The notes: a model not told the origin generated them from the sequence alone. DNA of 64,000 bases from Meiothermus sp. Pnk-1 (GCF_003226535.1 NZ_QKOB01000002.1:248001-312000); one strand, 5' to 3'. Positions 49,993 through 62,556 are shown, counted from the stretch's first letter. Numbers and translations are program-made.

Positions 49993-50484
49993 ATGCGAAG
50001 AATTGAGGTTGGACGGGTAGGGTCTCCCTATGGCCTCGAGGGGGGCTTCAAGTTCCGCGGCGAGCCCTGGGTGGCGGATCTGCCGCGCATCTACCTCCAG
50101 GGCCTCGGCTACCGGAACCTCGAGGAGGCTTACTGGGTAGGCGAGGAGCTGGTTCTTCATCTAAGCGGGGTAGAAGATCGCACCGACGCGGAGGCCTTGG
50201 TAGGGCTTGCGGTCTACGTGGACGAGGGCGATCTGCCTGAACTGGAGGAGGGTTCTTTCTACTACTACCAGCTCGTCGGCAGGAAGGTCTTTGTAGACGG
50301 TGCGCCCTTCGGCGAGGTGGTTGAGGTACAGGAAGCCGGGGCCCAGGACCTCTTGGTGGTCAAGCGCTTTGGGACTTCTCTTCGTGCGCGCTCGAAGACC
50401 TACTTGGTTCCCTTTCAGGCTCCGTATGTCACGGTGAGGGATGACGGGATCCACATCGAGGCGATCCCGGGGTTGTTTGACTGA
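49993..50484 (+). CDS. rimM: 16S rRNA processing factor RimM
   Basis: This 163-residue protein starts MRRIEVGRVGSPYGLEGGFK. The N-terminal RimM barrel carries VGxxGxPxGLxG, and the C-terminal PRC barrel is marked by FYYYQLVGRKVFVDGAPFGEV and YLVPFQAPYVTVRDDG. RimM binds S19 and assists 30S head maturation. It follows khpA by 16 bases and precedes trmD by 15. Confidence 0.95.
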   Translation: MRRIEVGRVGSPYGLEGGFKFRGEPWVADLPRIYLQGLGYRNLEEAYWVGEELVLHLSGVEDRTDAEALVGLAVYVDEGDLPELEEGSFYYYQLVGRKVFVDGAPFGEVVEVQEAGAQDLLVVKRFGTSLRARSKTYLVPFQAPYVTVRDDGIHIEAIPGLFD

Positions 50485-50499
50485 GAGGCCGCCTGCCCT

Positions 50500-51222
50500 A
50501 TGCGCTACACGATCCTGACCCTCTTTCCCGCCCTGATCCGGCCCTGGACGGAGGAGTCTATCCTGCAAAGAGCCATCGAGAGAGGCCTGATCTCGGTGGA
50601 CGTGCGCGACATCCGCGACCACGCCGAGGGGAAGCACCGCGTAGTGGATGATACCCCCTACGGCGGCGGGGCCGGTATGGTGATGCGGGTGGATGTGGTG
50701 GTACGAGCCATCGAGGCCGCTTTACCTGCCGACGAGGTGATCTTGCTTTCTCCGGCGGGGAAGCCCTTCAACCAGCGGATGGCCGAGGAGTTGGCACAGA
50801 AAGATCACCTGGTCTTGGTCGCGGGCCGTTATGAGGGGATCGATGCCCGCGTCGAGCACTTCGTCACCCGCGAGGTCTCTATCGGAGATTACGTGCTGAT
50901 GGGGGGGGAGGTGGCGGCGCTGGCGATTTTGGAAGCCACCGCCCGGCTTGTCCCGGGGGTCATCAAGGAGGCCCAGAGCCACCAGCAGGATTCGTTTTCC
51001 ACCGGTTTGTTGGACTATCCTCATTACACTCGCCCGCCCGAGTTTCGGGGTTTGGGTGTGCCGGAAATCCTGATCTCGGGGCACCACGCTAAAATTGCCG
51101 AGTGGCGGCGTAAGCAGGCGCTCAGGCGCACCCAAACGCGCCGCCCGGACCTCCTCGAGCAGGCCGAACTCACCCCCCAGGACCTAGCCTGGCTCGATGA
51201 GTTTGACGCAGGCCCCGAGTAG
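50500..51222 (+). CDS. trmD: tRNA (guanine-N1)-methyltransferase TrmD
   Basis: This 240-residue protein methylates G37 of tRNAs with SAM. Signature motifs are [50 protein letters not shown] (trefoil-knot SAM site), [20 protein letters not shown] and [20 protein letters not shown]. It is the usual neighbour of rimM and rplS. GAGAGG upstream and the length agree with the family. Confidence 0.97.
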   Translation: MRYTILTLFPALIRPWTEESILQRAIERGLISVDVRDIRDHAEGKHRVVDDTPYGGGAGMVMRVDVVVRAIEAALPADEVILLSPAGKPFNQRMAEELAQKDHLVLVAGRYEGIDARVEHFVTREVSIGDYVLMGGEVAALAILEATARLVPGVIKEAQSHQQDSFSTGLLDYPHYTRPPEFRGLGVPEILISGHHAKIAEWRRKQALRRTQTRRPDLLEQAELTPQDLAWLDEFDAGPE

Positions 51223-51332
51223 CTGCTATACTCACCAACTGCTGACGTTCGAGTATCTGCCCAAGCGGGTACGTTGGAGAACGCAAAATTCCTAAGAACC
51301 CCCGAAGGTTCCGCTGGGAACAGGAGAACCCT

Positions 51333-51746
51333 ATGAACCGTGGTGCCCTGCTCAAAGTCGTCGAAAGCAAGTACACCCGTGCCGATATACCCGAGTTCAA
51401 GGCTGGGGATACCGTTCGGGTCAACTACAAGGTGCGCGAAGGGAACCGCACCCGCACCCAGGCCTACGAGGGCGTGGTGATCAAGATCAAGCGCAACGGT
51501 TTCAACTCTTCCTTCACCGTGCGCAAGATCTCCTTCGGCGAGGGAGTGGAGCGGGTTTTCCCGTTCAACAGCCCGCTCATTGACAGCGTGGAGGTAGTGG
51601 CGCGGGGCAAAGTGCGGCGGGCCAAGCTGTACTACCTCCGTGAACTGCGCGGCAAGGCGGCGCGCATCAAGTCTGACCGTAAGCGCACCAACGAGGACGT
51701 TTCGGCGCGCAATGCGGAAGGCCCCAGGGAAACTCAAGAAGAATAA
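51333..51746 (+). CDS. rplS: 50S ribosomal protein L19
   Basis: This 137-residue protein matches L19 with [50 protein letters not shown] and [11 protein letters not shown]. The C-terminal tail after [18 protein letters not shown] is longer than in most bacteria, as in Thermus L19. AACAGGAGAAC precedes the start. The 110-base gap after trmD contains a TATACT box (51227-51232) and a GGTTCC/GGAACA hairpin shortly before the gene, so rplS may also have its own promoter and leader. Confidence 0.96.
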   Translation: MNRGALLKVVESKYTRADIPEFKAGDTVRVNYKVREGNRTRTQAYEGVVIKIKRNGFNSSFTVRKISFGEGVERVFPFNSPLIDSVEVVARGKVRRAKLYYLRELRGKAARIKSDRKRTNEDVSARNAEGPRETQEE

Positions 51747-52031
51747 GAGATCTTCTTGCCCCTAGCGCAACGCTACCCCGTCCTACGGTCGGCGAAACAG
51801 ACACCTCGGGTGGGGTTCATATTCGATTAGACAGGTGGCGTCTTAGGCCGGTGGCTGAAGGCGCCGCCACATCATTTGGAGCCTCTGGCCGACCTCGAGC
51901 GGTTTTTGGCGAGGCCCCCGGGCTATCGCCAGCCCGAAGGCCCCAGCGGACGATTCCCTCCGCATTCCCTGAACCTAGCCCCTGGCGCCCGCCGCAACTA
52001 GGTTCCATAACCCCTAGGCCGCGGTGTCGCC
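51747..52031. other. Intergenic region between rplS and carB
   Basis: About 285 bases without a supported gene. A weak AAGAAGA/TCTTCTT inverted repeat lies just after rplS at about 51738-51760. I see no clear promoter, and the genes on both sides end here (convergent). Confidence 0.5.
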
Positions 52032-55163
<3,132 letters not shown>

Positions 55164-55226
55164 CGTGTCCTCAGCTCTCCAGCCGGTCAGCCTACCACTT
55201 TTGGCCGCCCTCGGCTCCAAGCGCCC

Positions 55227-55256
55227 ATGCTACCCGAATAAAGATGTCGGGTTCAA
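55227..55256 (-). promoter_or_regulatory. Promoter of carB
   Basis: On the minus strand TTGAAC (55251-55256) and TAGCAT (55227-55232) are 18 bases apart, about 65 bases before the carB start. Confidence 0.5.
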
Positions 55257-55263
55257 GCATAAA

Positions 55264-55295
55264 CTTTCAATCCACGCCGCCCATGCGCGGGACGG
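55264..55295 (-). repeat. Solitary type I-C-like CRISPR repeat
   Basis: Read on the minus strand this segment ends in GGCGTGGATTGAAAG after a GC-rich inverted repeat, which is the form of type I-C repeats (GCGTGGATTGAAAC end). It is a single unit, lying about 57 bases before the first repeat of the array and upstream of the carB promoter. Confidence 0.45.
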
Positions 55296-55351
55296 GGCAG
55301 GCCACGCACACACCTAGTCTTGCGACCGGACCACGGCCATGATGCCGCCTG

Positions 55352-55898
55352 GTTGCAATCCCCTTGCGGGGCTTTTTGTTTGCGACGGGCGAGGTTCGTG
55401 GCCCCGGCGAGCTGCCCCGGTGGGTGGCGTTGCAATCCCCTTACGGGGCTTTTTGTTTGCGACCGTGAGTATGCGGGTGCTCACCCGGCGGAAATAGCCC
55501 CGCGTTGCAATCCCCTTACGGGGCTTTTTGTTTGCGACGAGGTCATTCAAGAGACCGATTGGCTGGCCGTGGTGGAGTTGCAATCCCCTTACGGGGCTTT
55601 TTGTTTGCGACGGGTGGTACTTGAACAAGTGGGCGGGACGCAGCGGTGACGTTGCAATCCCTTTGCGGGGCTTTTTGTTTGCGACGGCGGTGGTGGTGGA
55701 CCCCTACCCCTGCGTTGCAATCCCCTTACGGGGCTTTTTGTTTGCGACATCTCGGCGACCAAGGTATCCGCCGAGAATGCGCGGACGAGTTGCAATCCCC
55801 TTACGGGGCTTTTTGTTTGCGACGCGCGCCGAGTATGCGGAGATGCTTCGCAAGGCGGAGCAGGTTGCAATCCCCTTACGGGGCTTTTTGTTTGCGAC
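55352..55898 (+). CRISPR. Orphan CRISPR array, 8 repeats and 7 spacers
   Basis: The 35-base repeat starts GTTGCAATCC, has the palindrome CCCCTTACGGGG near its centre, and ends TTTGTTTGCGAC. Copies begin at 55352, 55429, 55504, 55577, 55651, 55714, 55789 and 55864. Copies 1 and 5 are variants (TTGCGGGG). Spacers are 42, 40, 38, 39, 28, 40 and 40 bases. A half-repeat ending TTGCGAC is visible at 55318-55326. No cas gene is in the window, so a distant cas locus must serve it. Repeats of this form accompany type III and I systems in Thermaceae. Direction is not determined. Confidence 0.95.
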
Positions 55899-55963
55899 AG
55901 CATACCCCATAAAACCCCGTCCTGTACAGGGGTGCCGGAGGGTAGATTTATGAGAAAGTGGAG

Positions 55964-55988
55964 TTATCCACAGCCTCCCTGTGGATAA
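55964..55988. promoter_or_regulatory. Inverted pair of consensus DnaA boxes
   Basis: TTATCCACA (55964-55972) and TGTGGATAA (55980-55988) are perfect DnaA-box consensus sequences facing each other across seven bases. They lie 66 bases from the CRISPR array and can also form a hairpin. No origin features (A/T-rich repeats, dnaA gene) are nearby. Confidence 0.65.
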
Positions 55989-56275
55989 GCGAGGTGAAAA
56001 GCGGGATTTATGCCGATGGGTGCTTACTTCCCTGCACATTTAGATTTTGTGTCGCAGGGATTTGCGATGGAGAAGGGAAAAACTGGCTTTCAAGGTGCGC
56101 TGCGGGTGGCCCCGCTAGGAGGATTATAGCATTTTGCGCAAAACATAACGCCGGGTTTTGAGAAGCGGGCTTTGTGCCCTTCCAGACAGGGATGGTGCCC
56201 ACTTTTTCCAGCGAGGGGGTGCGATCGCGCAGGGATTTTTTGCGGGTTTCCCCTTGGCCGACGTATCCTGGGGGT

Positions 56276-56563
56276 ATGCGTAACCTCAAAGCCGAGATGC
56301 TCGAGACCTTCCTCCGGGAAAACCCCCTCATCGTGGACGTGCGGCCCGAGGCCGAGTACCTGCGAGGGAGCCTCGAGGGGGCCATCCACCTGCCGGTGCA
56401 GGCCATCCAGCACGGCGATCACGACCTGCCCAAAAACCGCCCGATCCTGCTCGTCTGCGAGCGGGGAGCTATGAGCGAGCTGGCCGGGCTTTACCTCGAG
56501 GCCGCCGGCTACGAGCAGGTCTATAACCTCGAGGGCGGCCTGCGGGCCCTGAGAAAAGCATAG
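56276..56563 (+). CDS. Single-domain rhodanese
   Basis: This 95-residue protein starts at ATG 56276 (MRNLKAEMLETFLRENPLIV). DVRPEAEYLRGSLEGAIHLP is the rhodanese CH2A-like segment. The active-site Cys sits in LLVCERGAMSELAGLYLEAAGY and is followed by YNLEGGLRAL. It carries persulfide sulfur between donors and acceptors. It converges with the large rhodanese gene 36 bases away. Some upstream starts are possible, but this one follows GGGGGT and gives the usual length. Confidence 0.88.
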   Translation: MRNLKAEMLETFLRENPLIVDVRPEAEYLRGSLEGAIHLPVQAIQHGDHDLPKNRPILLVCERGAMSELAGLYLEAAGYEQVYNLEGGLRALRKA

Positions 56564-56599
56564 GGGCGCACCACGGTGCGCCCCGGCAGCCTGAAGAGC

Positions 56600-57460
56600 T
56601 TACTCCTCCGGCCCCTTAGCGATGGGCACGCCCACGCTGTTGCCCCACTCCGTCCAGCTCCCGTCGTAGTTCTTCACGTGCGGGTAGCCCAGCAGGTACT
56701 TGAGCACAAACCAGGAGTGCGACGAGCGCTCGGCGATGCGGCAGTAGGTGATGACCTCTTTGTCGGGGGTCACACCCTTGGGTTCGTACAGGGCCCGCAA
56801 CTCCTCTACGGGCTTGAAGGTGCCGTCCGGGTTGACGGTGCTGGCCCAGGGGATGCTCTTGGCCCCGGGAATGTGACCGCCGCGCAGTACCCCCTCCTGC
56901 GGGTACTCGGGCATGTGGGTCTTCTCGCCGGTAAACTCCGCCGGGCTACGCACATCCACCAAGGCACCTTGCCCGGCTTTTACCTTCTCCAGGTGTTGCA
57001 ACACCTCGTCGCGGAAGGCCCGCAAGGCTGGGTCGCGCTTTCCTGGGGTGTAAGAGCCCTTGGGGTAAGTGGGCTTTTCGGTGGTGAGGGGTTTGCCCTC
57101 TTGGATCCACTTGATCCGCCCGCCGTTCATCAACTTGAGGTGCTGGTGGCCATTGTAGCTGAAAAACCAAAAGGCGTAAGCGGCCCACCAGTTGTTCTTG
57201 TCGCCGTACAAGACGATAGTGGTGTCGTTGGAGATCCCTAGGCGTTCAAAAAGCTGCGCCAGCTCTTCGGGCTGGATGAACTCGCGAATCACCGGGTCCC
57301 ACAGGTCGGCTTGCCAGTCGATCTTTTGGGCGCCGGGGATGTGGCCGGTGTCGTAAAGCAGGATGTCCTCGTTGACCTCGAGGACGCGGATGTTGGGGTC
57401 ATTGAGGTGTTCTAGTACCCAATCGGTGCTGACCAAGACTTCAGGGTGGGCATAGCTCAT
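56600..57460 (-). CDS. Thiosulfate sulfurtransferase (tandem rhodanese)
   Basis: This 286-residue protein has two rhodanese domains. The N-terminal domain ([31 protein letters not shown]) is structural. The C-terminal domain has [11 protein letters not shown] and the catalytic Cys in [22 protein letters not shown], with the CR(I/Y)(G/A)ERSSHTW pattern of thiosulfate sulfurtransferases. It moves sulfur from thiosulfate to cyanide, thioredoxin or other acceptors. It is divergent from the Rrf2 regulator, whose palindrome at 57546 probably controls both. GGAGG precedes the start. Confidence 0.92.
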   Translation of the reverse strand: MSYAHPEVLVSTDWVLEHLNDPNIRVLEVNEDILLYDTGHIPGAQKIDWQADLWDPVIREFIQPEELAQLFERLGISNDTTIVLYGDKNNWWAAYAFWFFSYNGHQHLKLMNGGRIKWIQEGKPLTTEKPTYPKGSYTPGKRDPALRAFRDEVLQHLEKVKAGQGALVDVRSPAEFTGEKTHMPEYPQEGVLRGGHIPGAKSIPWASTVNPDGTFKPVEELRALYEPKGVTPDKEVITYCRIAERSSHSWFVLKYLLGYPHVKNYDGSWTEWGNSVGVPIAKGPEE

Positions 57461-57545
57461 ACCTTCCTCCTTATGTGGGCTAGCTGCTTGGGTCGCCTCG
57501 CAGCGGCTTCCGCGTAAAACGACCCCACTGCCGCTACACTAACAC

Positions 57546-57566
57546 AGTTTACAAACCCTGTAAACT
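57546..57566. promoter_or_regulatory. Palindromic operator for Rrf2-type regulator
   Basis: AGTTTACA and TGTAAACT form a perfect 8-base inverted repeat around AACCC, six bases before the Rrf2 gene start and about 85 bases before the divergent sulfurtransferase start. Confidence 0.7.
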
Positions 57567-57572
57567 ATATTT

Positions 57573-58073
57573 ATGCGTCTTTCCACTACCGATATCTACG
57601 CTTTCAAGGCGTTGGGCTACCTAGGCACTCAGCCTCCTGGGCGCTATGTAGGGAGCGAGGAGCTGAGCCGGGCCACCGGGGTGCGGCGCACCTACTTGGT
57701 ACGGATCCTGGCGGCTTTGGTCGCCCAGGGGTTGGTGGCTTCCAAGAAGGGGGCCGGTGGGGGTTATGCCCTGCCCCGGCCTCCTCAGGAGATCAACCTG
57801 CGCGACGTGATCCGGGCAGTGGACGGACCTATTGCTCCGCTGTCTTGCGTGAGCCTGAAGTGGCCTAAAGTCTGTCTTGAAGAAGGCCGCTGCCATGCCC
57901 GCAATCGGATCTGGATCAAGGTACGCGACGCGGTGCTGGAGGCGTTGAGCCAGGTCAGCGTGGCCGATCTGGCCGAGGACTTCCATCAGGGCGTGGGGTA
58001 CGATGAGTGCTTGGAGCACCTGTTGCCCCCCAGCGAACTCTTCAAAGGGGCTTACCTGCCAGTGGGGCAGTAG
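57573..58073 (+). CDS. Rrf2-family transcriptional regulator
   Basis: This 166-residue protein starts [18 protein letters not shown]. The winged helix is [40 protein letters not shown], given in part, with the Rrf2 [10 protein letters not shown] wing. Three Cys in [17 protein letters not shown] are spaced as Fe-S or persulfide-sensing ligands of the IscR/CymR type. Placement opposite a sulfurtransferase suggests it senses sulfur or Fe-S status. The gene lies directly downstream of the AGTTTACA palindrome, consistent with autoregulation. Confidence 0.9.
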   Translation: MRLSTTDIYAFKALGYLGTQPPGRYVGSEELSRATGVRRTYLVRILAALVAQGLVASKKGAGGGYALPRPPQEINLRDVIRAVDGPIAPLSCVSLKWPKVCLEEGRCHARNRIWIKVRDAVLEALSQVSVADLAEDFHQGVGYDECLEHLLPPSELFKGAYLPVGQ

Positions 58074-58143
58074 GAGCCGGAAGACTCAGGGGTCCGGTAA
58101 CGCGCCCTTCGGCCAGGCGAGGCGGGTCCACTGCGTCTGGCGC

Positions 58144-59907
58144 TTAGCGTTTGTACACCCGCCGCTCGGCCTCGATGGCGCGCTGGGTTTCTTGAATTTC
58201 CCGTAGGAGCTCCACGCTGGGCCTGGACTTGAGTTCTTGCTTGAGCTTGTCCAGCCGGATCTCGTAGTAGACCTCGCGTAGCCGAGCCATGCTGAGGTGG
58301 AGCTGGTTCTCGAGATCGCTGGGGATCTCGTCGGGCCGTTTCATCAAGGCATCGAAGAGCCGGTCCCCCTCGCCCCGTTCCTGGAAGTGGCGGATCACCC
58401 GGGCTTTCCCCACTCCCGACTTCGCTACCTGCATGAACTCGGCAAGCAAGCTTCCCTCAGGCGGCCAGGTGTGGTCTTCCACGTACTGCGCCCACTGCGC
58501 AAACTCTTCATCGGGGGCCGAGTAGAGCAGGGCGATTACGTCCAGCTCGCGTAGCAGGCGCTTTTCGGTGAGGTCGGGGCGGGCTAGGCCAAAAGCGGTG
58601 CCGGGATTAGGCTGGGGCTCGCGGCGGCTGGGGGGGGCCTTGCGGCTCCTAAGGTAGTCTTCTAAAGCCCGGCGCTCGAGCCCGAGCCGCTCCTGCACCA
58701 CCCGTTTGAGCGCTTCGGCTACCCCATCCAGCGGATCGTTGGAGAGCAAGCGGGGTAACAGCGCCTCGAGCACCCGCCGCTTCCCCTCCACCGACTCCAG
58801 GTTGACCCCTTGGGCCGCCGCTTGGAAGCGGAACTCCACCTCGGGGAGCGCCGCCTCGAGCGCCCGTTGGTAACGCTCAGGCCCATCTGGGAGCAAGAGC
58901 AGGTCGCCGGGATCCTTGCCCCCCTCCAGCGCCACCGCGTACACCAAGAAGCTGCGGGCAATCTCCAGCTCGAGGCTTTGTAGCGTGGCCTTGCGCCCAG
59001 CCTCGTCGGCGTCGAAGGAAAGATAGATTTCGCGGACTTCGTGCCGCTTGAGGAGCAACCCCTGTTCGGGGGATAACCCTGAACCCAGCACCGCCACCGC
59101 CTCGGTGAAGCCCATCTGGTGCAGGGCGATCACGTCGAACAGGCCTTCCACCACGATGGCCCGGCCCCGTTCGCGCAAAGAGGGACGGGCTTGGGGGAAG
59201 CCGTAGAGCAGTAGGCTCTTTTTGAAGAGAGGGGTCTCGGGAGAGTTGAGGTATTTGGGGCCGTCCTCCTTGCCGAGGGTCCGCGCAGTGAAGGCCACCG
59301 TGCGGCCCAGCGGGTCCTGGATGGGGAAGGTGATGCGGTGGCGGAAGCGGTCAAAGTAGCGCCCCTCCCGTTCGGCCAGCACCCCGGCGGCTAGCCCCTC
59401 TTCGGGGCTCACGCCCTTGCTGCTCAGGAACTTGATCAGCCCGTCCCAGCTTTGCGGCGCGTAGCCCAACCCGAACTTCTCCACCGCCTCATCGCGCAAT
59501 CCCCGCCCCCTCAAGTAGGCGAGGGCTTCGGTTTTGAGGTTTGCCCGGAAGTATTCCTGGGCCAGGTTCAAGACCTCGTACAGCTCCCGCTTTTTGCCCT
59601 GGCTCCTGGCTTCGGGGAGCTCCACCCCCGTCTCTTGCGCCAGCCGCTCGAGCGCCTCACGGAAATCTATCCCTTCAATCTTCTGCAAAAACCCGAAGAT
59701 GTCTCCGCCGGCTTTGCAGCCGAAGCAGTAGCACAGGCCCTTGGTCTCGTCCACATGGAAGGAGGGGGTCTTTTCCTGGTGGAAGGGACACAACCCTTTC
59801 CAGCGTCCCTTGCCGGCTGGCTTGAGGGCTACGTAACGTCCCACCAGCTCGCGGATAGGCATCCGTGAGCGGATGAGTTCGACAGCTTGGCTGCTCCTCG
59901 AGTCCAT
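58144..59907 (-). CDS. dnaG: DNA primase DnaG
   Basis: This 587-residue primase has an N-terminal zinc finger ([18 protein letters not shown] then [11 protein letters not shown]), the RNA polymerase domain ([25 protein letters not shown]) and a TOPRIM-like core with [15 protein letters not shown] and [12 protein letters not shown] metal residues. A C-terminal helical domain binds DnaB helicase. It makes RNA primers at the replication fork. The start [18 protein letters not shown] is at 59907. No rpoD or rpsU follows, unlike in Proteobacteria. Confidence 0.96.
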   Translation of the reverse strand: MDSRSSQAVELIRSRMPIRELVGRYVALKPAGKGRWKGLCPFHQEKTPSFHVDETKGLCYCFGCKAGGDIFGFLQKIEGIDFREALERLAQETGVELPEARSQGKKRELYEVLNLAQEYFRANLKTEALAYLRGRGLRDEAVEKFGLGYAPQSWDGLIKFLSSKGVSPEEGLAAGVLAEREGRYFDRFRHRITFPIQDPLGRTVAFTARTLGKEDGPKYLNSPETPLFKKSLLLYGFPQARPSLRERGRAIVVEGLFDVIALHQMGFTEAVAVLGSGLSPEQGLLLKRHEVREIYLSFDADEAGRKATLQSLELEIARSFLVYAVALEGGKDPGDLLLLPDGPERYQRALEAALPEVEFRFQAAAQGVNLESVEGKRRVLEALLPRLLSNDPLDGVAEALKRVVQERLGLERRALEDYLRSRKAPPSRREPQPNPGTAFGLARPDLTEKRLLRELDVIALLYSAPDEEFAQWAQYVEDHTWPPEGSLLAEFMQVAKSGVGKARVIRHFQERGEGDRLFDALMKRPDEIPSDLENQLHLSMARLREVYYEIRLDKLKQELKSRPSVELLREIQETQRAIEAERRVYKR

Positions 59908-60118
59908 GGCGGAAACTACGGGAAACCAAAGGCTAGGGCCAAGTCTAGGGCTTGGTCGGGGTGGGGCCAGGAGACGTGCTGGACGGCACGGACCGACTCC
60001 TGAAAGACCCGAGGGGGTCTACCGGATCAGGATACTCTAAGCTCGAGGGTGGTAGGTTAGAACAGCCCGCCCGCTGCCGGCACGAACCCTACAAATCCCG
60101 GCTGGGGCGCTTGGGGCT

Positions 60119-62095
60119 TCAGCCCGTACCGGGATGCAATATGTTGCCGTCGTGCTGGGTGATTTTTTGGGCTTGGATCTGGAGGCGGGCTTGGGTTTTG
60201 AGGTGCTCGCTGTCCTCGTCCTCGAGGGTTTCCAGCCAACTCAGGGCCTGCAGAGCCTGCCCCGCTTCCAATAAGCGGCGCGCCACCTCCTGACGGAGGC
60301 TACGGTTCAGGGCGGGGCTGGGAACGATGAGCAGAGCTTCGTTGTAGGCCTCCAGGGCCTCAGCCCTGCGGCCTCGGAACCAGCGTTCTTGCGCTACCAG
60401 CCGCCACAACCGGAAAGCAGCCGCTTGTTCCCCGGCCATACTCAAGTAGAGAGCGGCTTGTTCAAGCTGCCCGACTCCCTGACACCACTCCGCGGCCTCG
60501 AGCCACCACCGCTTGGCTTGCTCGGGGCTCACCAAGGTCAGGGCCGTTTCGCGCAGGTAGGGTGCGGCAAACACCAACCGCTCTCCCTGGAACTCGAGGA
60601 AGCCCTCTTCCACCAGACGGTGGAGGTGGGCTTCGCCGTTTAGCAAATGGCGTACCAGCGCCAAATCGGCCCCCTCGCCCAGCACGGCTATGCACAGCAG
60701 GGCAGAGCGAGCGGGACGAGGTAGGCTGTCGAGCCGCGGCTGGTAGGCCCAGCTTCCCCAGGCGGCCAGATCGGCCAGAGGGTCTTGATTCCCCTGGCTG
60801 CGCGAGAGGGCTTGGAGCATCAGGGGCAGGCCACGGCTCTTGAGGGCCAGGATCTGATGGGCCGCTTCTTCGAGGTCGGGGCGCAACTCGCGGGCACAGG
60901 CCAGGGTGCCCGCCTCGTCCAAGGGCGCCACTGTTAGCACCTCCACGCTTCCTGCTTCCCACAGGTTGCGCCGGGAGGTGCTCAACAGCAGAACCCGGCC
61001 ACGCGGGCGGTGGTGGAGCAGTTGGATCAGGAAAGGGTCGGCGGCGTGGAGGTCTTCCAGCAAGATCACCAGGGGTTGGGATTCGGAGAGCAAGGCCAGA
61101 AGCTGCAACCAGCCCTCGATCATCAGCCGCTCCAGCTCGATTTTGGGCGCAGGAGCCTGGGGCAACAAACCTACGCTGTAGGCCAAGGCTTGCTTGAGGG
61201 AAGGAGGCAGCGGCGTTCGCCCCAACCACTCCCCCACATCCCCCTCGATCAGCTTGTGCAGCGCCAGGTATAAGCTGTGGCGTAGAGAGCCTTCCCTGCT
61301 GAATCGGGGGGCTAGAACACCCCGCACTCCGGCGGGAAGATGGCCCAGGAAATGCCGGGCCAGGTGGGTTTTGCCGCTACCCAAAGGGCCCACCAGGGCC
61401 AGGTGTTGGCCCAAACCGTGCCGAGCCGCCTCGAGGGCCTCATGCAGCCGCAGAATTTCGGCCTCACGCCCTATCAGGTTATGGATGCGTTCCTCGAGGC
61501 CCAGGTAGCGGTGGGGGCGTAGGGGGCCGCCCTGGCCTTTGAAGACTTGGAGCTCGAGGGGGTGGTGGCGGCAGAGCGGGACCAGCCGCAAGGTGACGGC
61601 GTCGCTCCAGACTTCTCCTGGCGGGGCGGCTTGGGAGAGCCGCTGGGCCAGGTTGACGGCGGGACCCAACACCGTGGAGGACCCTGCCTGTCCATCCCCC
61701 AAAGGGGCCCGCAACACCAGCCCGCTGGCTACTCCGGCGCGGGCCGGGAGGGGGCTCCCGGTTACCATGGCCAGCGCTGCTTCCAAAGCGGCCCCGGCGT
61801 CGTTTTCGCGGCTGCGGGGAGCGCCGAATACCGCTAGGAGCCCATCGCCCAAATACTTGTCGACGTGCCCACCGTAGCGGCGGACCTGGGTTGCGGCCTC
61901 CGAAAGGGTGCGCCTTACGGCCCTCCAGGTGATTTCCAAAGGGTTTTCGAGGGCGAACTCGCTAAAGCGGGAAAGGTCGAAAAAGACCACGCTGACCCAG
62001 CGGCGCTCATGAACCAGAGCGTGTTCGCTGATGCCGCACCCGCAGTTTCCAGCATCGTAGACATAGTGACCGCAGTCAGGGCAGCGCATGGTCAT
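60119..62095 (-). CDS. Zinc ribbon-class III cyclase-AAA-helical repeat protein
   Basis: This 658-residue protein has a Cys cluster at residues 4-20 (CPDCGHYVYDAGNCGCG). A class III cyclase domain (30-190) follows, with metal Asp in FFDLSRFSEF, Lys and second Asp in DKYLGDGLLAVFG, and Asn/Arg in NLAQRLSQA, so it looks catalytically complete. An AAA/STAND-type ATPase then has P-loop GPLGSGKTHLARHFL and later VILLEDLHAADPFL. TPR-like helices follow (ALYLSMAGEQAAAFRLW, RRAEALEAYNEALLI). It resembles signalling proteins that pair cyclase and ATPase domains. It overlaps the next gene by ATGA. Confidence 0.85.
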   Translation of the reverse strand: MTMRCPDCGHYVYDAGNCGCGISEHALVHERRWVSVVFFDLSRFSEFALENPLEITWRAVRRTLSEAATQVRRYGGHVDKYLGDGLLAVFGAPRSRENDAGAALEAALAMVTGSPLPARAGVASGLVLRAPLGDGQAGSSTVLGPAVNLAQRLSQAAPPGEVWSDAVTLRLVPLCRHHPLELQVFKGQGGPLRPHRYLGLEERIHNLIGREAEILRLHEALEAARHGLGQHLALVGPLGSGKTHLARHFLGHLPAGVRGVLAPRFSREGSLRHSLYLALHKLIEGDVGEWLGRTPLPPSLKQALAYSVGLLPQAPAPKIELERLMIEGWLQLLALLSESQPLVILLEDLHAADPFLIQLLHHRPRGRVLLLSTSRRNLWEAGSVEVLTVAPLDEAGTLACARELRPDLEEAAHQILALKSRGLPLMLQALSRSQGNQDPLADLAAWGSWAYQPRLDSLPRPARSALLCIAVLGEGADLALVRHLLNGEAHLHRLVEEGFLEFQGERLVFAAPYLRETALTLVSPEQAKRWWLEAAEWCQGVGQLEQAALYLSMAGEQAAAFRLWRLVAQERWFRGRRAEALEAYNEALLIVPSPALNRSLRQEVARRLLEAGQALQALSWLETLEDEDSEHLKTQARLQIQAQKITQHDGNILHPGTG

Positions 62096-62556
62096 CTCTG
62101 GGCGTCGGGGCGGAAGGCCATCAGCGGGGGGGCGGTTACCACCCGAAGTGGCCCGGAGAACAGGTCGGGGCCGATGAGATGGCTGGGTAGGCCGAGCACC
62201 ACCGGAACCCCTATGTCCATCAGGTAGAGGTTCCGGGCCAAAGCCTGCACCACCCGACCGCGCAACTCGTAGCGGCCCCGCTCCATGGGGTAGGCTCCGG
62301 GACTGGCTTCTCCGCCGTAAGACAGGTGTTCAACCTCAGCGTGAAGAAGGAGCCGGGCCCGCCCGGTAGGGGCTGGAGGCAGACCCCGATCAAAAGCCAG
62401 GAACACCCCTGCGGAGGTGACGACCTCGAGCACCGGGCTGCCCTGGGGCTCGGGGGCCAGATTGGCCTCCAGCGCATAGGCGGCGAAGCGCTCGAAGAAA
62501 CCTTCGGGGGTGTCCTCGAGCACGGTGGGCCGTTGGCTTAGGGCTTCCACATCCAT
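62092..62556 (-). CDS. Uncharacterised partner of cyclase-AAA protein
   Basis: This 154-residue protein starts at ATG 62556 (MDVEALSQRPTVLEDTPEGF); the longer frame to 62628 looks non-coding. It overlaps the cyclase-AAA gene by ATGA, so the two are translationally coupled. The fold looks beta-rich (SPVLEVVTSAGVFLAFDRG, RARLLLHAEVEHLSYGG, RGRVVQALARNLYLMDIGVP). No family recognised. Its function is probably tied to the cyclase protein, perhaps as a regulator or effector. Confidence 0.65.
   Translation of the reverse strand: MDVEALSQRPTVLEDTPEGFFERFAAYALEANLAPEPQGSPVLEVVTSAGVFLAFDRGLPPAPTGRARLLLHAEVEHLSYGGEASPGAYPMERGRYELRGRVVQALARNLYLMDIGVPVVLGLPSHLIGPDLFSGPLRVVTAPPLMAFRPDAQR

Noticed and set aside
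55352-55898. Spacers targeting this window's prophage
   Set aside because: Comparing spacer translations by eye showed no match in the window; a proper alignment would be needed to exclude it.
55964-55988. Chromosomal origin of replication
   Set aside because: Only two DnaA boxes are present. There is no cluster, no A/T-rich unwinding region and no dnaA or dnaN gene nearby.
55314-56039. Several frames translating the CRISPR repeats
   Set aside because: They only read the repeat sequence in different frames (for example repeated PLTGLFVCD) and are not genes.
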